64,000 nucleotides of DNA from Phascolomyces articulosus (lineage: Eukaryota > Mucoromycota > Mucoromycetes > Mucorales > Lichtheimiaceae): NCBI GenBank assembly GCA_025677815.1, contig JAIXMP010000012.1, positions 248,001-312,000 on the forward strand. Reading direction: 5' to 3'. Of this stretch, positions 10,946-26,014 are shown in pieces. Position 1 is the first letter of the stretch, and the number at the start of each line of letters is the position of its first letter. The notes beneath the pieces are model-generated. The model was given only the letters and a program-made list of their open reading frames with translations. It had not been told where the DNA came from and did not search any database. Position numbers and translations under genes: made by a program.

Positions 10946-13578
10946 CATCCTATACATTATGTATTTGAGAGAAAAAAAAAGAATCCCGTCTTTGGCTTGA
11001 TTGAAATTTATTGTGCTATGGTATCAGTTCTGGCGACCTGGAATCGTGAAAACGCTTTTTATTTTACCTTTCACATGTCCAATCCTTTGTTCCGAAGGGA
11101 GGAGAGGATAACCTTCACAATCCAACTTTATTTTTTTAGGGTTGGTTTGATTCTACCTGACTTTCATTTCATGTTGACCATATAGGTATTATCTGCGTGT
11201 GGGGTGAAGGTGAAACTATTCTGATTTTTCTTTTCTTTATGAAAAAAAAAAGTTAGTTTAGAAAAAGAATAGCAATATTTTTTTAATCATCCATCGATAC
11301 AGTCAACATTTTATTCCAAGTTTGTGTTGATCTTCTGGTCATTTCTCCAAGTCATCCAATATTTCATGAAATGTCCCAGTTGAACACTATTGATCGACAT
11401 TCTGACTTGGTGGTGTTATATTATGCTACATACATATTATCGATACTATGTGTATTTTTTACCAAGTGTTGACTGAATCAAGACGGGAATGAATAACAGC
11501 GTATGCTGCTGTAAATATGTATTATGTGTATGTTCCTTATTCGTCAAGTGTACCTGAAATCAAGAAATAACAACAATCCAAAACAAAAAGTATCCCAATT
11601 CAATCAATGCTGGCACACTTCTCCAGTCAATGTTGGTTTGTGTCGTGATAATTATGGCGGATCAATACCAAGCCAATAGAAATAGAGATAACAGAAGAGT
11701 AGTGATAAAATAAAGAGTAACGTGAAAGATGTCGTTTATTGTTTTAATGATCAGGGGTATTTGTATGTTTTCTAACTACTTGTAATAATAATAAATTATA
11801 TAATAAAACTAATGATAATAATATGTATACGTGGAATAATGGAGGATGCGATACGTATTCATGACTGTCAATTGAATACGTGTTCGAATAATTAATAAGA
11901 TGATGGATGATAAATACGTGGTATAATAAAATGCAAATACGATAGCAGCGATAAGGTGTTACAAAAATAAATTAAAAAAGGAAATGGTAGTAACCCTTAT
12001 TTTTAGTTACGACATTTGTGATCTGTCATTCAAAGCAACAAAAACAATCAAGAAATACCTGGTTATAACAACTACACTTTGACTGAATCAAGAAGAGGAA
12101 CATATGACATACAAGGAACCAAATCCCATAAATTTTGATATCATCTGACAACAACGAATCGCTCATTCTACTATTTCAACAACCCAACAACAAGATCAAA
12201 TCAAGCCTTTTGTTGTCTTTGATATCATAATTTGGTGTTTTTTTTTCAATGACGGAACACCAAAAATCATCTACTACTACTACTTGGCGAATCAACTTTT
12301 CATCATGGTAACTACAAGAAAAAAAAAAAAGTCAATTGTAAAAAATTGCACTACAATGGGAAACGATAGCAGCGGATGGTATTCATATGTGTCAGTCAAA
12401 ATCAACAAGAATCATCATCATCTGTCCATCATTCGTTTGCTTTTTTTATTGCGTTTGCAGCAGCCGTAATAGTTTATGGGATTTGGTTCCTCATCCGATC
12501 AACGGTTATGGTGAAATGGCGATGACTACAATCTGTCAAAACATAAATCACTGTATTAAAATCGTCTATTATTATCGTCATTCATCATAATCCAATATTG
12601 GCGCCAAAGAGATTGACTTTCAAAAAACAAAAAAGTCCAGTATTATCAAGCAAGAAATCAAGAAATATGCATTGTTGGTCAATCTCAAATTGTTCAAGAC
12701 GGCGTAAATTATTTATCGATCAACTGAATTATCAAGATACTACTTTCAAGGTTAACAGGACCGGAAAACCATTTCATCTCGAACAAGTAACTCAATACAG
12801 TTGTTATATACGATTGTACATTCAACCAAGGCGAAGTATGGTTTTTCGTGAACATGACTTAGCAAAACCAATATCTCCTTACACCATTGTGGTGTATGAT
12901 GATTTATTATCAAGACTGTTATTTGATATACTTGGATATGAACGTGATCAATTACACACATTGTGCACACACTCACACACACACATCTTGGATGGGACAA
13001 AATATTTATACTGCACACACGCGAAATATTTTGAAAAGCCCACACACACAACATATCCAAGTATATCAAATAAATGGTTCCGGTCCTGTCTTTTCCCCAT
13101 GACAATATACTCAAAGAAAAGCAAAAAAGGTACGTTTGTAAAAATAATAATATATATCCATTTTCTGGAAATGATGGTGGCATGGTTATATATCTGTGAT
13201 GGTGGCTTCAAAAAAAAAGATAAAAAAAAAAAACAAAAAAAAGTATGATATTGCACTCTATTATCATCCTTAAATTCCCAAACATACAAGCAACTCTCCC
13301 CCATCTCCAACAAAATTGTCCACCAAAATTATTCGGTGATGATGATGTATTGATTGACAATGGACAACCGAAACACAATACAAAAATTCCAAAATATCAT
13401 CAACAAAAAAGAACAAAACAAGAACATCGATATCGTCCTTGATATTTACAAAAGTATTCTCTTTCAGTAAGTTAATATAGAATATTTCTTTCCATATACT
13501 TATATACAACATGATGAATGACTAAATGCTTATAATATATTATAAATATACACTTGATTAGATTATTTATTGACATGA
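10946..13578. other. Region without a supported gene; possible degenerate exons
   Basis: Several open stretches occur (for example 12598-13248 with a TTG start), and plausible GT/AG sites are present (GTAACT at 12305). No joined frame could be built, since each frame meets stops near 12470, 12700 and 13440. A short hydrophobic stretch is encoded near 12420-12500. The DNA becomes progressively T-poor and A/C-rich on the plus strand after 12600, with CACACA runs near 12955-13050. Confidence 0.4.
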
Positions 13579-13579
13579 A

Positions 13580-14369
13580 GCAAACTTTTACGCATACAAA
13601 AATCCTCAAGTCATCATCTTTCAATTATACAAAAAAACCACTTGGTCGTCTGCAAAATACACAGTAAGTTTTTCTTACATTATTCTCTCATGTATCTCAT
13701 TTCAAGAAAGTGTTCTAGTATTAATGTACTTTTCAATTACATAATAGAATATGGACGAAAATACAAAAATCAAAAGAAATTACATATTCAAAGCATTCCT
13801 TTTTTTATGCCTTCAAAAAACCACATCGATCCAGTAAGTTTTCTTAATAATGTTCTTTCAAATCTATATTATGTCGGTTTCGTATATATTACGATAGATG
13901 ATGAAACAATCTTAGCTAATATCTTTTACATTTACAACATATTAGAACATCATGGATTAAACCATATATTCAAAAACAAAAAACACATAAAAGAAATCAC
14001 AATTTACAATTACATACAAGTACAACCAGTCCAACAAGTAAGTTGTTATTATATATATATAATGTTTTTTTTATTATTAAAGTAATATATATTGTAGAGA
14101 TTCTAATAACGTATATTATTTTATTCATCATGTAGATCAAATATGAACTAATCAAAAACCAAGACAAAGACGAAAAAAAATGCTCACAAACATCAAATCC
14201 AAAAGTACCACTACGTACAATTCATATTAAGCAAGAACGAAAAACAAAAACAAAAGAAAAAAACAGAAGAAAAAACTCCAACGTCAAGATATCATCATCG
14301 TCAGCCGATTCAAGCAAATCCATAATATTCAGCTTTATTACTACGCATTATCAATACGTATTCTTCTAA
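13580..14369 (+). CDS. T-poor split ORF of unknown function
   Basis: An open frame to 14037 joins across a GTAAGT...TGTAG intron (14038-14135) to a 78-codon exon 14136-14369 ending in TAA. The protein would be rich in Lys, Asn, Gln and Ile (HIKEITIYNYIQVQPVQQ, then KQERKTKTKEKNRRKN). Two further GTAAGT sites (13665 and 13835) lie inside the frame and might be used. The 5' end is unresolved. The sense strand is unusually poor in T, so openness is partly compositional. No family is recognised. Confidence 0.3.
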
Positions 14370-15101
14370 TGGAATCAAGCCCAATCTTACTACCCCCAAT
14401 ACTCTATTATCAGTCAATTACAAAAAAAAAATTATAAGCCATCATCATCATAGATAAATAACCAGTTACTAACATTTTCACGATTATTTGGATAGATATT
14501 TTTATTTTTGCAATCGTATTCCTCTTCAAATATCATATTTAAATATCAAAAGCATGTATAAAATGCAACACCATTTAGCTAGAATAAATAACAACAGTAC
14601 AAATGATAACTAGTAATTTATTAATAAATAAATAAATTGGGTATATTGATCATTCTAAACAAAAAGCATCAAAATAAATATTTTTAAATGTTGACAATAA
14701 TAGTGACCAATATAAAAATAGCAATGAATATATTATTTAGAGTAAACTCTTTTGAAAATACGAATTAATTGAGAGATATCTTTTATTCCTGAAATAGAAG
14801 AGTAATTGTCAATCATTCTCGATATGCATAAACACTGAGGCCATTGTAGTGCAAAAATCAATTCGGAATCTGAAGCAAACAATACTACTTTTGCATTAAA
14901 CCATTATTATTATTATTATTAAAAAAACACACTAAAAATAATGGATAATATATATAAATTATACGCGCCTATTTATATAGTGTGGGCAAACCACTTTCCA
15001 CACCTTCTTTCTCACTCTTACTCTCACTCTCACTCTATTTATAAATAAATATTCACCCCCTCTCCTTTTTTGTTTCTTGAACGTTATTCCAAAAAGAAAA
15101 A
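14370..15101. other. Intergenic, promoter side of the MFS transporter
   Basis: AT-rich spacer. A CTCACTCT-rich pyrimidine tract at about 15011-15066 directly precedes the transporter start, as is common in fungal leaders. No gene is seen. Confidence 0.5.
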
Positions 15102-17138
15102 ATGACCATTGAAGTAATGGAGATCGAATCACAACAAGCAGATGACACACAGCAGTCTAAACGATTTCAATCGTTACAATATCGATATCTTTCTGTCTAT
15201 TTAGTTGTTATGGGTAATAAATAAGAAACCAACGTGAAACCTATATTTTCCTTTTTGAAGTATTTTTTTTTGTTAATAAAACGAACGCCATCATAAAAAA
15301 AAAAAAAACCATAGGTGCCGATTGGTTACAAGGTCCTTATTTATACAAGTTATATCAGTCTTATGGTTTTGACTTGGTTCAGATCGCTTTTCTCTTTTTA
15401 ACAGGTTTTGTAAGTGGCGCTATAGGTGGTACAGCTGCTGGCAGTTTAGCTGATTCTTGGTAAGGAAAAGGAATGGGAGTGAAAACAGTAGATCAGAAAA
15501 AAAACAGTAAAGTGGGGTGTTGTTTTGTCCCATTCATCATCTCATTGAAAAAAAATAATACCTTATATACTACTATTACTACTTTTCATTATTTGACAAC
15601 AATAACAACACTTAGGGGAAGAAGGCGAGGTTGTTTATTATTTTGTGTGACCTCATTGACATCGCTATTCTTACGTTTACGAAGTTACTACCCACTCTTA
15701 TTCCTTTCCCATGTCTTATCAGGCATGGCTGCCTCTATGCAATACAGTGTTTTTGAAGCATGGTATGTAGCAGAACATACATCCCAAAATTTACCTAGTG
15801 ATTGGATGGCACGGACTTTTGGTAAAGGCACCTTTTTGAATGGGTTAGTGGCGATTATTGCTGGTATTGTGGCCAATGGTGTTGTAGATCTATGGGGTTA
15901 TACCGCCCCTTTTGTTGTTTCTATGGGATTAGTCATGGTTGCTGCTGGCATGATTACTTCTTCTTGGGGTGAAAATTTTGGTGAAAGTGGATCTGGAAAG
16001 ATTCAATTAACGCGTACTTTAATGGATGGACTTCATACTTTATGGCGAGGTAATAAAAAAAAATAAAGGAAAAAAAAGGAGAGGGGAAAAAGAATGGTAA
16101 TTTCTATCAGAACAACTTATCTTATTTTTATGCATATAAATATGGATTTTATTTTTTTTAGATTCCAATATTCTTGTATTAGGAGCAGCACAGACCGTGT
16201 TTGAATGTGCCATGTATATTTTCGTTCTTCTTTATACACCCGCCATTGAAAATGCAGCTGCAATATATGGTATGTGTGTACTCTCTCTCTTTCTCTCTCT
16301 CTCTATGTGTTACACACATACACATGCATGGTAACATATATTCACACACACATGCATTTTTTTTTTAATTTTAGTGGGGACCGATGAAAAAAGTCAAGAA
16401 TTACCATTAGGTTATTTATTCTCTACCATGATGTTTGCTGTCATGATGGGTTCACTTACATTTCAAGCATTGGAACGTCGATCTTCCTTAGCCGCTACAA
16501 CATCTTCTTCTTCTACTTTATTACGTGTGGTATCATGGTTTACAAAAGATCGATTGTTAATAAGTGCACTTACATTAGCCTGTGCCTCTTTTAGTGCTAT
16601 GGTGTATAATCAATCCACTTCGGTAAGTAATAGGCAAGGAGACCAAAACAGTTTGTGTGAGAAAAGGGGGGGAAAGAAGGGGAATTAGATAAAATAAAGG
16701 AGGAAGGGAAAGAGGAAGAAGAAAAGTGAAAATGAATGGGAGAAGCTCATCAAGAATAATATATATGATATTTTAGTTACCTATTCTTGCTATTGCTTAT
16801 CACGTTTTTGAATTCTCAACTGGGCTGTATTATCCTTCACTTTCTTCATTAAAAGCTGAAGTAATCCCTGAAGAAACGCGTGCTGCTGTAATGACATTAT
16901 TAAGAATTCCTATGAATATTGGCGTGGGTATTATCATGTGGCATGTAAGTTTTTTCTTTATTTTTATTTTTTTTATAAAGATGTATAACGAAACACATTT
17001 TCATACTATATCTATCTATCTATCTAGGTCGATGATCTTTCCACTTCCATGATGTGGGCTATTTGTGCTTTAATGACAATGACGGGTACTGCTTTAATGA
17101 TAACAAAATATCGACCCAAGTTACCCCAACAACAATAA
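15102..17138 (+). CDS. MFSD5-like major facilitator (molybdate-anion transporter family)
   Basis: Seven exons (15102-15213, 15315-15459, 15616-16049, 16162-16269, 16375-16622, 16777-16944, 17028-17138) give 441 residues with about 12 hydrophobic segments. The family signature GADWLQGPYLYKLYQSYGF lies after the first helix, and the MFS loop motif DSWGRRRG follows helix 2. Later diagnostic parts are GMAASMQYSVFEAWYVAEH and FEFSTGLYYPSLSSLKAEVIPEETRAA. Members of this family (human MFSD5, plant and algal MOT2) are linked to molybdate uptake; the substrate is an inference here. The short N-terminus before the first helix is normal for the family, as is the length. The gene is followed by the coiled-coil gene in the same direction, 767 nt away. 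Confidence 0.9.
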
Positions 17139-17905
17139 TTTGTATATAAATATTTATGACACTCCCCTTTTATATATATATATATATAAATAATATCAAC
17201 AAACTATATATCTATTTACGTTATAAATAAAAGTTTAAATGTTGCATTTTATTATAGCTATTAAAATAGGTATCTTTGGTTATTTTTTTTCATATGATTG
17301 AAAGATTGAAAGATTGGATGATGGTGTTGATGTTTTCATATTTATTTATATATAAGTACGGCACCCGGTCATTACAAGAACGCGCCGTTATAGTATTATT
17401 TTTTATGCATGAATAATAAATAACAGAAATAATAATAAAATAGTCAGGATTTACAGTTTATTTATATGCATGATATAACTTTTTTTTTCTTCTTGATCGT
17501 CTTACTCGTGTGTCTTGTTCTTTCCAACTTGGTTCATATAAAGAAAATTGGAGGAGAGACAAGGAAGAAAGAGTAGGAGATGATGTTTAAAGATTGAGTG
17601 TAGGGGCCAAAAATAATAACTCACCTTTTTTTTTTATGTGTCACGCTGTTAGATTACCAACACTTTTTTTTTCCCCCATTCATTTTTTGTTGGTATTATA
17701 GTTGTTAGTTGATTTAGTTAACTATTGGAAATAGTCACTTGTCAGTTTCACAACATAATTCCATTATATTTTATACAGTTTTATAATAATTAACTAACTA
17801 TCAGTATTATTATTACTATTCCTTTACACCTTCATTTTTTTTTGTCCCCTTCTCTCACTCTTTTTTTTTTTTTCTGTTTCCCTTTTTCTTTTTTTTTTTC
17901 CAGTC
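17139..17905. other. Intergenic spacer
   Basis: 3' flank of the transporter and promoter of the coiled-coil gene. T-rich and TC-rich just upstream of 17906. No other feature is seen. Confidence 0.5.
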
Positions 17906-18463
17906 ATGACTTCTCCTGGCTGTGAATCTATGGTATGTTTTATATATATAGAAAGAAAGAGCAATTATCATCGTTTTATAATAGCAACAATGTAAATAAT
18001 AACTTTGATAATCCATTAGCAATCACCACCACCACAACAACAGCAACAACAACCACAACCTACCCATGTCCCATATGCCGTACTCAAAGTACAATTTAAA
18101 CGATTAGTCTCACAACATGATTCTAAAGGTGTCATTTTCACACGAGACTTGTTACCATTAATTGACGAATATGAACAAGAACAAGACGTCATGTTATTAT
18201 CATTGGATCAAAAGACAGCCATACAACCTTATACCATGGCCAATCCTGACTTGGAGATGAGTGCCGATGATATTCTCAACTTATTAAAACTTGTCTTTCC
18301 TACCCCTTCTACGAGTACCAGTTCTTCCATGACATGTGCTCGACCGAGAACCTCTCCTCCATTATCTTCAGGATCGTCAACGACGCATCGAAGACCTTCT
18401 CATTTTTCAATCACCAGTGACGATATGGTCATGGTAGAAGAACCGTTACAGCAACAGCAGGAG

Positions 18464-18494
<31 letters not shown>

Positions 18495-20781
18495 GTAAAG
18501 AAATTAAAATATATATATAGAATGATTATTTTTTTTAATAATTTGAAACGTATCGGCATGATAGAATCTTGCAACAGAGCCAATCGATGCCATCGTTCCT
18601 GAAGCCATGGATACAACCATGACCCTGGAGAATAATCAATCTCCTTTATTAAATGAAGAAGAAGAGGATGAAGAGGTAAAAAAAAAATATATTGATATTT
18701 ATATTCAATTATAAACAAAAATACTAATATTGAATGGAAAATCCATAATGATCATTTCTATTAGGTATCTCGTCCCAATGTGGCTCAATACTATCGACGT
18801 TCTATCGAATTGACCAGAAGATTGAAACTGTCGGAACGAAGCCTTGCGTCAATGACACGTGATAATGAGGATCGGATTGTACGACTACAAAATAGAGTCG
18901 ATGATATGAATCAAGAAGTCGTTAAACAAAAACGGGAAATTCTTGAATATAAAAGTAAAGAAAAGAATAGTCTTGATCAAATTGGTGCTGTAAGTTGTTG
19001 TTTCCTCATCTCTACATCTCCTTCTCCCCCTTCTTTTTGTTGTCGTTGTTTTTGTTTTGTTCCTTGGTGATGAGTTCATGGATATAGATAGATCATTCGT
19101 TGTCCCATTTTTTTGGGGGAATGTTTTTTTTTTAAAAAAAAAAGAATCATTGTTCACTAACATTTCAAATGAATATATAGTTGGAAGCTCATATTGCAGA
19201 AATTGAACGATCCGAAACAGATCAAAAACAAGTTTATTTATCCATTAAACGATTATTTGATGAAAAATGTCGTAAGTGATTTTTTTTTGTTGTCATTGGT
19301 TTTGGATGAAACAAATCACACTAAAGATCATACACCTTTTTTCCCATTAGAGGAAGCACAAGACTTGCAAGAAATGTTACGACATAAAGAACTCGAATTA
19401 CAAAAAACCGAAGCATTTTTAAGTTCGATTCATCATGAATTTCAACAACTCAATGAAGAACGTAATAAACTGAAAGCCATGCAAAATAATTTGGAACGTG
19501 AATTGGCGACATCTCATCATACACATATGCAACTTGCTGAACAACGATCAGAGAATGAACGATTAAAAGAAATTATTGATGGTTTAAAATGTGATTTGGA
19601 AGCGAAAAGTGAACAACAAATTCCTACTACTACTACTACGACAACAACAACGACCATAGCGGATAATACAGAAACGCATACATTGATTAATGTAAATTGT
19701 TTTTTTTTTTTTGGCAATGATGGATGACAAAAAAAAAGAGGGGTAGTAATAATAGGACAACGTATTTTGAATTTCCTTAGACATTGCGTGCAGAACTTGA
19801 AAATCATGGAGATTTCAAGGAGGATACCCAAATGGATACAGAAGAACGGTTGAAATCGGTAGAAAATGAAAAAGATTATTATAAATCACAAGCAGATGCT
19901 GCAATGCAGGATTTAGATCGAGGTAAACAAATACCCGAATTGAGAGACGAAAATATATATTTGAAAATCATAACTGAAACTTAAAACCTTAAAAAAAAAA
20001 CAAAAATTGGGAAATAGTGAAACGAGAATTCAAACAAGCTTTGGATCAAGAAAAAGAATTATTAGTAAACCAATTAGCTCATATGGGAATGAAAGTACCT
20101 GATCGAAGGGATGATATTGATAATTTACGTGTTGCCAATGGAGGTGATGTGGATGTCACCAATTCAGTAGAACCTTTTGCTATTCGTGTGACGGCCAAAC
20201 CTTCATTTACAGATACAACAATTGATATGAATACAGATATTTGGGATCAATCAAGGATTCGACAACGTAAATTAGAAAAGGGAAGAAGACGGGGTACTGT
20301 TCAAGATTTGAATGAGGTAAAAAAATAATAATACATTGTCGTATGTGTATATGTCTGGATTAGATGAGTGTATCTATTTCAGGTTACTAATGACAAGTGA
20401 TATATGATATGGTTTGATTATTAGTCAACAGCCTATGCAGTCAATGCGATTGCAGCAGCTGCAGCAGCTGCCAATGCTAGTAATCATCAAAACAATAGCA
20501 ATACTATGACGGATACGAATCAACAACATTCCCGAGCACTTTCCCGATCCAATGATCGAGCAGTGACCAATACTGCCACCTTTGCGATTTATACCCTACT
20601 TGTTTATATCTTTGGTATTGTCACTTCAACATTCCTTTTGGATGGCCAGCCTGGAAGCTGGGAACAGGCACTGGTTGCCGCCGCCACTCAACAAGGAGGA
20701 TCTAGAAGTAAGATCCTAGAAATTTTGATTTATTGGATTGAAAAACTTATTTTTGAAGGTGATGGTGTTCCTCTTTCATAA
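17906..20781 (+). CDS. Long coiled-coil protein with C-terminal membrane anchor
   Basis: Nine exons (17906-17932, 18020-18463, 18565-18675, 18765-18989, 19181-19271, 19351-19691, 19781-19922, 20018-20316, 20425-20781) give 678 residues. Order: a Gln/Pro-rich start; a small folded-looking N-terminal module (YAVLKVQFKRLVSQHDSKG to ILNLLKLVFP); a Ser/Thr-rich linker; heptad-rich coiled coil from about residue 205 to 500; and a Ser-rich stretch. It ends with a single hydrophobic segment (FAIYTLLVYIFGIVTSTFLLD) and a tail of about 45 residues ending GVPLS. The topology is that of a tail-anchored or single-pass nuclear-envelope or ER protein. The layout recalls fungal KASH/Kms-type proteins, but the tail lacks a clear PPP-type KASH end, so that is only a hypothesis. 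It could equally be a vesicle tether. Confidence 0.75.
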
Positions 20782-21375
20782 AAAAAAAGCCATACACTTC
20801 TTTCTTTCTTTCCAATTTAAAACCTTTTTGTGCATTTTGTCTCTCCCCTTGTCTCTCTTTTTTTTTTCATCAAAAAACTTCCATTCTTTTTTTTAGCATT
20901 CTTATTATTACTATTCTTATTATTTCTTTATTATTATTATTATTAGTATTCTATTCTTATTATTATTCCTTTTTTTTGTTACCAACACACACTCACTCAC
21001 TCACGTACATTCACTTATTATATCTCCTCCTCCTTTCTATACTCTTTCACTCTCTTTTTTTTTTTATATATACAAACATAACAACCACACACATTCATTC
21101 ACTTCAACTTTTTTATTTATTTACATGTTTACATTTCCTCACCACCACCTCACTCAAACTCACTTTGACACTTCAATGGTTTCTTTTCCTTTTTAAATTT
21201 GTATTTTGATATATATAAAGTTCTCTTTTTTTTTTTTCTAATCGGAAGCGCAAAAAAAGGGTGGGAAAATATGAATTTGCGGGGTAAAAAAAAAGTCAGA
21301 ATAATACAAAAGGGATTTACACCAGAATTGAATTTCTTTTCTCTCTTTCTTTTCATCACTTTTTCTTCTTACAAC
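20782..21375. other. Intergenic spacer, pyrimidine-rich
   Basis: 3' flank of the coiled-coil gene and the upstream region of the thiolase gene. It contains TTATTATTATT and CACACTCACTCACTCAC runs and a long pyrimidine-rich stretch. No gene is seen. Confidence 0.5.
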
Positions 21376-23337
<1,962 letters not shown>

Positions 23338-23502
23338 ACAAATAGTAGAATTGACTATTTAGAAGAAATTGAATCATCCAACGCTTACCCCCTCATATCG
23401 TAAACAACAACATATTTTTGTATATTCCATGAAGCACTTTGTAGTATAAAGTAAAAAAAAAAGATATATAAACGTGAAACAAATTCATAATTTATTTATT
23501 TA

Positions 23503-24408
23503 TTATTGTATTGAACAATTATTGACTTTTGCTGCACTTCCTTGACTTGCTCCACTACTACGACGTCGATGTGAATGAAGTTTTCGATAATGTAACTGTT
23601 GATCATCTGCTAATGCTTCTTCCCAGACCAGTCGAGATTGTAATCCTTTTTTCATATGGAATGCAACATAATGATGGGCCTAAAAATCATTTTTAAGCAT
23701 AGTAAGTATCTAGTGATGAATCCCATCCCCTTTGAATCACACCTCATCCTTTCTCCCGTTCCCCCCCTTGATCTTCTCCCTTTTTTTCTTCTTCTTCTTT
23801 TTCGCCCCTGAGAAAAAAAAAAGGAATACAAAAATTCCATATCATTCGATAAAAGAAAAAAACATTACCTTAAGCCAAGCTTCACCAATATGAGGTTCAT
23901 ATTCATTACCTAAACGTTTCTGTACTGCTTCGACTAAAGCAGGACCAACAGGATCAAAAAAAGATTCTTGAAAGATTTTATAATCTGCATGTCTTGCTCC
24001 TAATTCTTGTATTCGTTCCACCATCCAAGCTTCTTCTTCTTTATTCAATTCTTCCAATAAATCATCTGAATCTTCCACATCTTCATCATCATCTCCATGT
24101 CCCATCATGGCATTCATATCACGAATCGTTCCTATTTCTTTGTATCGTGCTGGCATCACACTAGGTGTTCTTGTAATATAGGACAAGATCCCGGTCAATA
24201 CGCGTGCTTGTTGTAATGAATTGTTAAAGATAGGTTTCAATTTGGGTTCCAGGGCAAATAAAGATTCGTAAAACGTTTTGCCAAAGGCATAAGAAGCAGA
24301 AACATTTGGATTGTCTTTTTCTAATCGTTTTTCAGATACTCTTTCCCATGTACGTCGAATTAATTGTGTTTGTGATTTGGTGGGTGGAGATGGAGAGGGT
24401 GGTGCCAT
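23503..24408 (-). CDS. Fungal single-domain globin with acidic insertion
   Basis: Two exons (24408-23869 and 23679-23503) give 238 residues. A Pro/Ser-rich N-terminus leads into a globin A helix (TQLIRRTWERVSEK). Later come FYESLFALEPKLKPIF, with the Phe expected at the CD corner, and a helix-F segment LGARHADYKIF carrying the candidate haem-ligating His. The G/H region is FDPVGPALVEAVQKRLG and EAWLKAHHYVAFHMKKG. An Asp/Glu-rich insert (GDDDEDVEDSDDLLEELNKEEE) lies between the E and F helices and makes the protein longer than classic globins. The C-terminal tail is basic and Ser-rich (HSHRRRSSGAS). Haem and oxygen or NO binding is inferred from the fold; no flavin reductase domain follows, so it is not a flavohaemoglobin. 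It converges on the thiolase gene, the stops lying 165 nt apart. Confidence 0.8.
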
Positions 24409-26014
24409 GATATTATTGTATTCCTATTTTATAAATGAATAGTAATAGTAATGGTAGTAGTAGTTGTTGTAATTGTCGTGGTTTATATAAATTTGCGATT
24501 CAAAGTATAAAAGAAAGAAAAAAAAGGAAAAAAAAAGAATTAATTATTTATTTGTTTGTTGTTGGTTTTTTTTTTCACGTATTTAAATAAACTTGTTATA
24601 ATAATAATGCGCGTGGTGATGTGTGTGCGTATGCGTGTTTGTTTGTGTTCTAATTATCAAATCATTTGTGTGTGGGGGTGGTGTGTGAAATAAAGAAGGG
24701 GAGAATATAACAAGTATTAAGAAGAAAGGGATTCTTTATATAGTCATGATCGATTTTTTTATTATCATTTAACACAAAAAGAAACAATAAGCGCGCGTAT
24801 TTATTTTTTTTGTGTTCTCCCTTTATAATAATAATAATTTTACTACTATCCGAATGAAGGTTCCATTTATTATATCTTGACAGTTCCTCCCCTTTGATCC
24901 AAACGACACGTGTAATACCATAGCATCGTGTTTTACCCTTTCTATCAGTTATGATATATTTTAGAATAGACTTTGAATTCTTTGATATAAACTATCAACG
25001 TTTCATTTAAAATAAGAATTCTTCTTCCTCCTCTCCCTCCCTCCCCCCCAAAAAAAAAATAACAAATCGGAATCAGATTTCCGAAAATAAAACCTTGAAA
25101 CTCTATGACAACAAGAAAATCCAACCGTTAAGGTCACACACACACACTTATACACCCATAAGAATTAAAGAAACAGGAAATAAAACCCTGTTTCCAATTC
25201 ACAACATTGAGGCTAGTATATTATCACATCTAATTAGAGGGTCTCTTCACATGGAAGAAAAAGAAATTACTTTTTATATGTGTGTGACCCTTCCTCTCCT
25301 CTCTTCTTCTTTTCTCATTTTGTGGAGGAGAGTGAAAGGCTCTTTTGTAAAATAGTCAAACATGTCGATCATCTCATGTCTTTTATATCATTGCATAAAA
25401 CAAAGGAGTTCCATTTTAGGGACGAATTTTATTTTTTTTCTTTTCCTATTGTTTAATTGAGTGGGGATTAGTTTTCTTTAAAATAAGTGATGATATTTAT
25501 CATCAATTTTTTTTTTTTTGTAGGATAAGATAATATTTTTAATTGGATCCCTGATCATCATTCACTACAACAGAACTCCTACATAATCCGCATTTCTATA
25601 TATTTCATCATTATACATGGATTAATAGAAAGAAAGATTCATAGATGATTACAATAAATAAATATATATTTTATTTAGAATTTGTATATATATATATATT
25701 TAAACAAGAATACATATTCTTTTTTTTATGTGTGTATATAGAAGAAGAAAAGATAGAACAGATATAAATATAGATAAAATATGTATATGATAGTCAAACT
25801 GGGAAGAGGGATATAAAATAGATATACAGTGTAAGATATATAGAAGTTAAATAATAATAAATAAATAAATATATAATAATAAAGAGGTATATATAAAGAA
25901 AGAGATAGATAGATCAAAAAGAGATGTATGTGTTGTTGTTGTTGTTTTGTTGTCTGTATCCTATATATATACACTACGGATAATACAATTGGGGGAAGGA
26001 AAAAATATAAATAT
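24409..26014. other. Intergenic spacer
   Basis: Upstream region of the globin gene and 3' flank of the NTF2-like gene. AT-rich with GTGTGTG, TA and GATA-type simple repeats (25720-25910). The ORFs present (25095-25355, 25726-25974) are low-complexity and not supported. Confidence 0.5.

Noticed and set aside
12598..13248. 216-codon ORF opening at TTG
   Set aside because: No ATG start, ends in a poly-Lys run from A-rich DNA, and could not be linked to neighbouring exons in frame.
13836..13899. GTAAGT...ATAG intron within the T-poor ORF
   Set aside because: Splicing it brings a stop immediately, whereas reading through stays open; left unspliced in the model.
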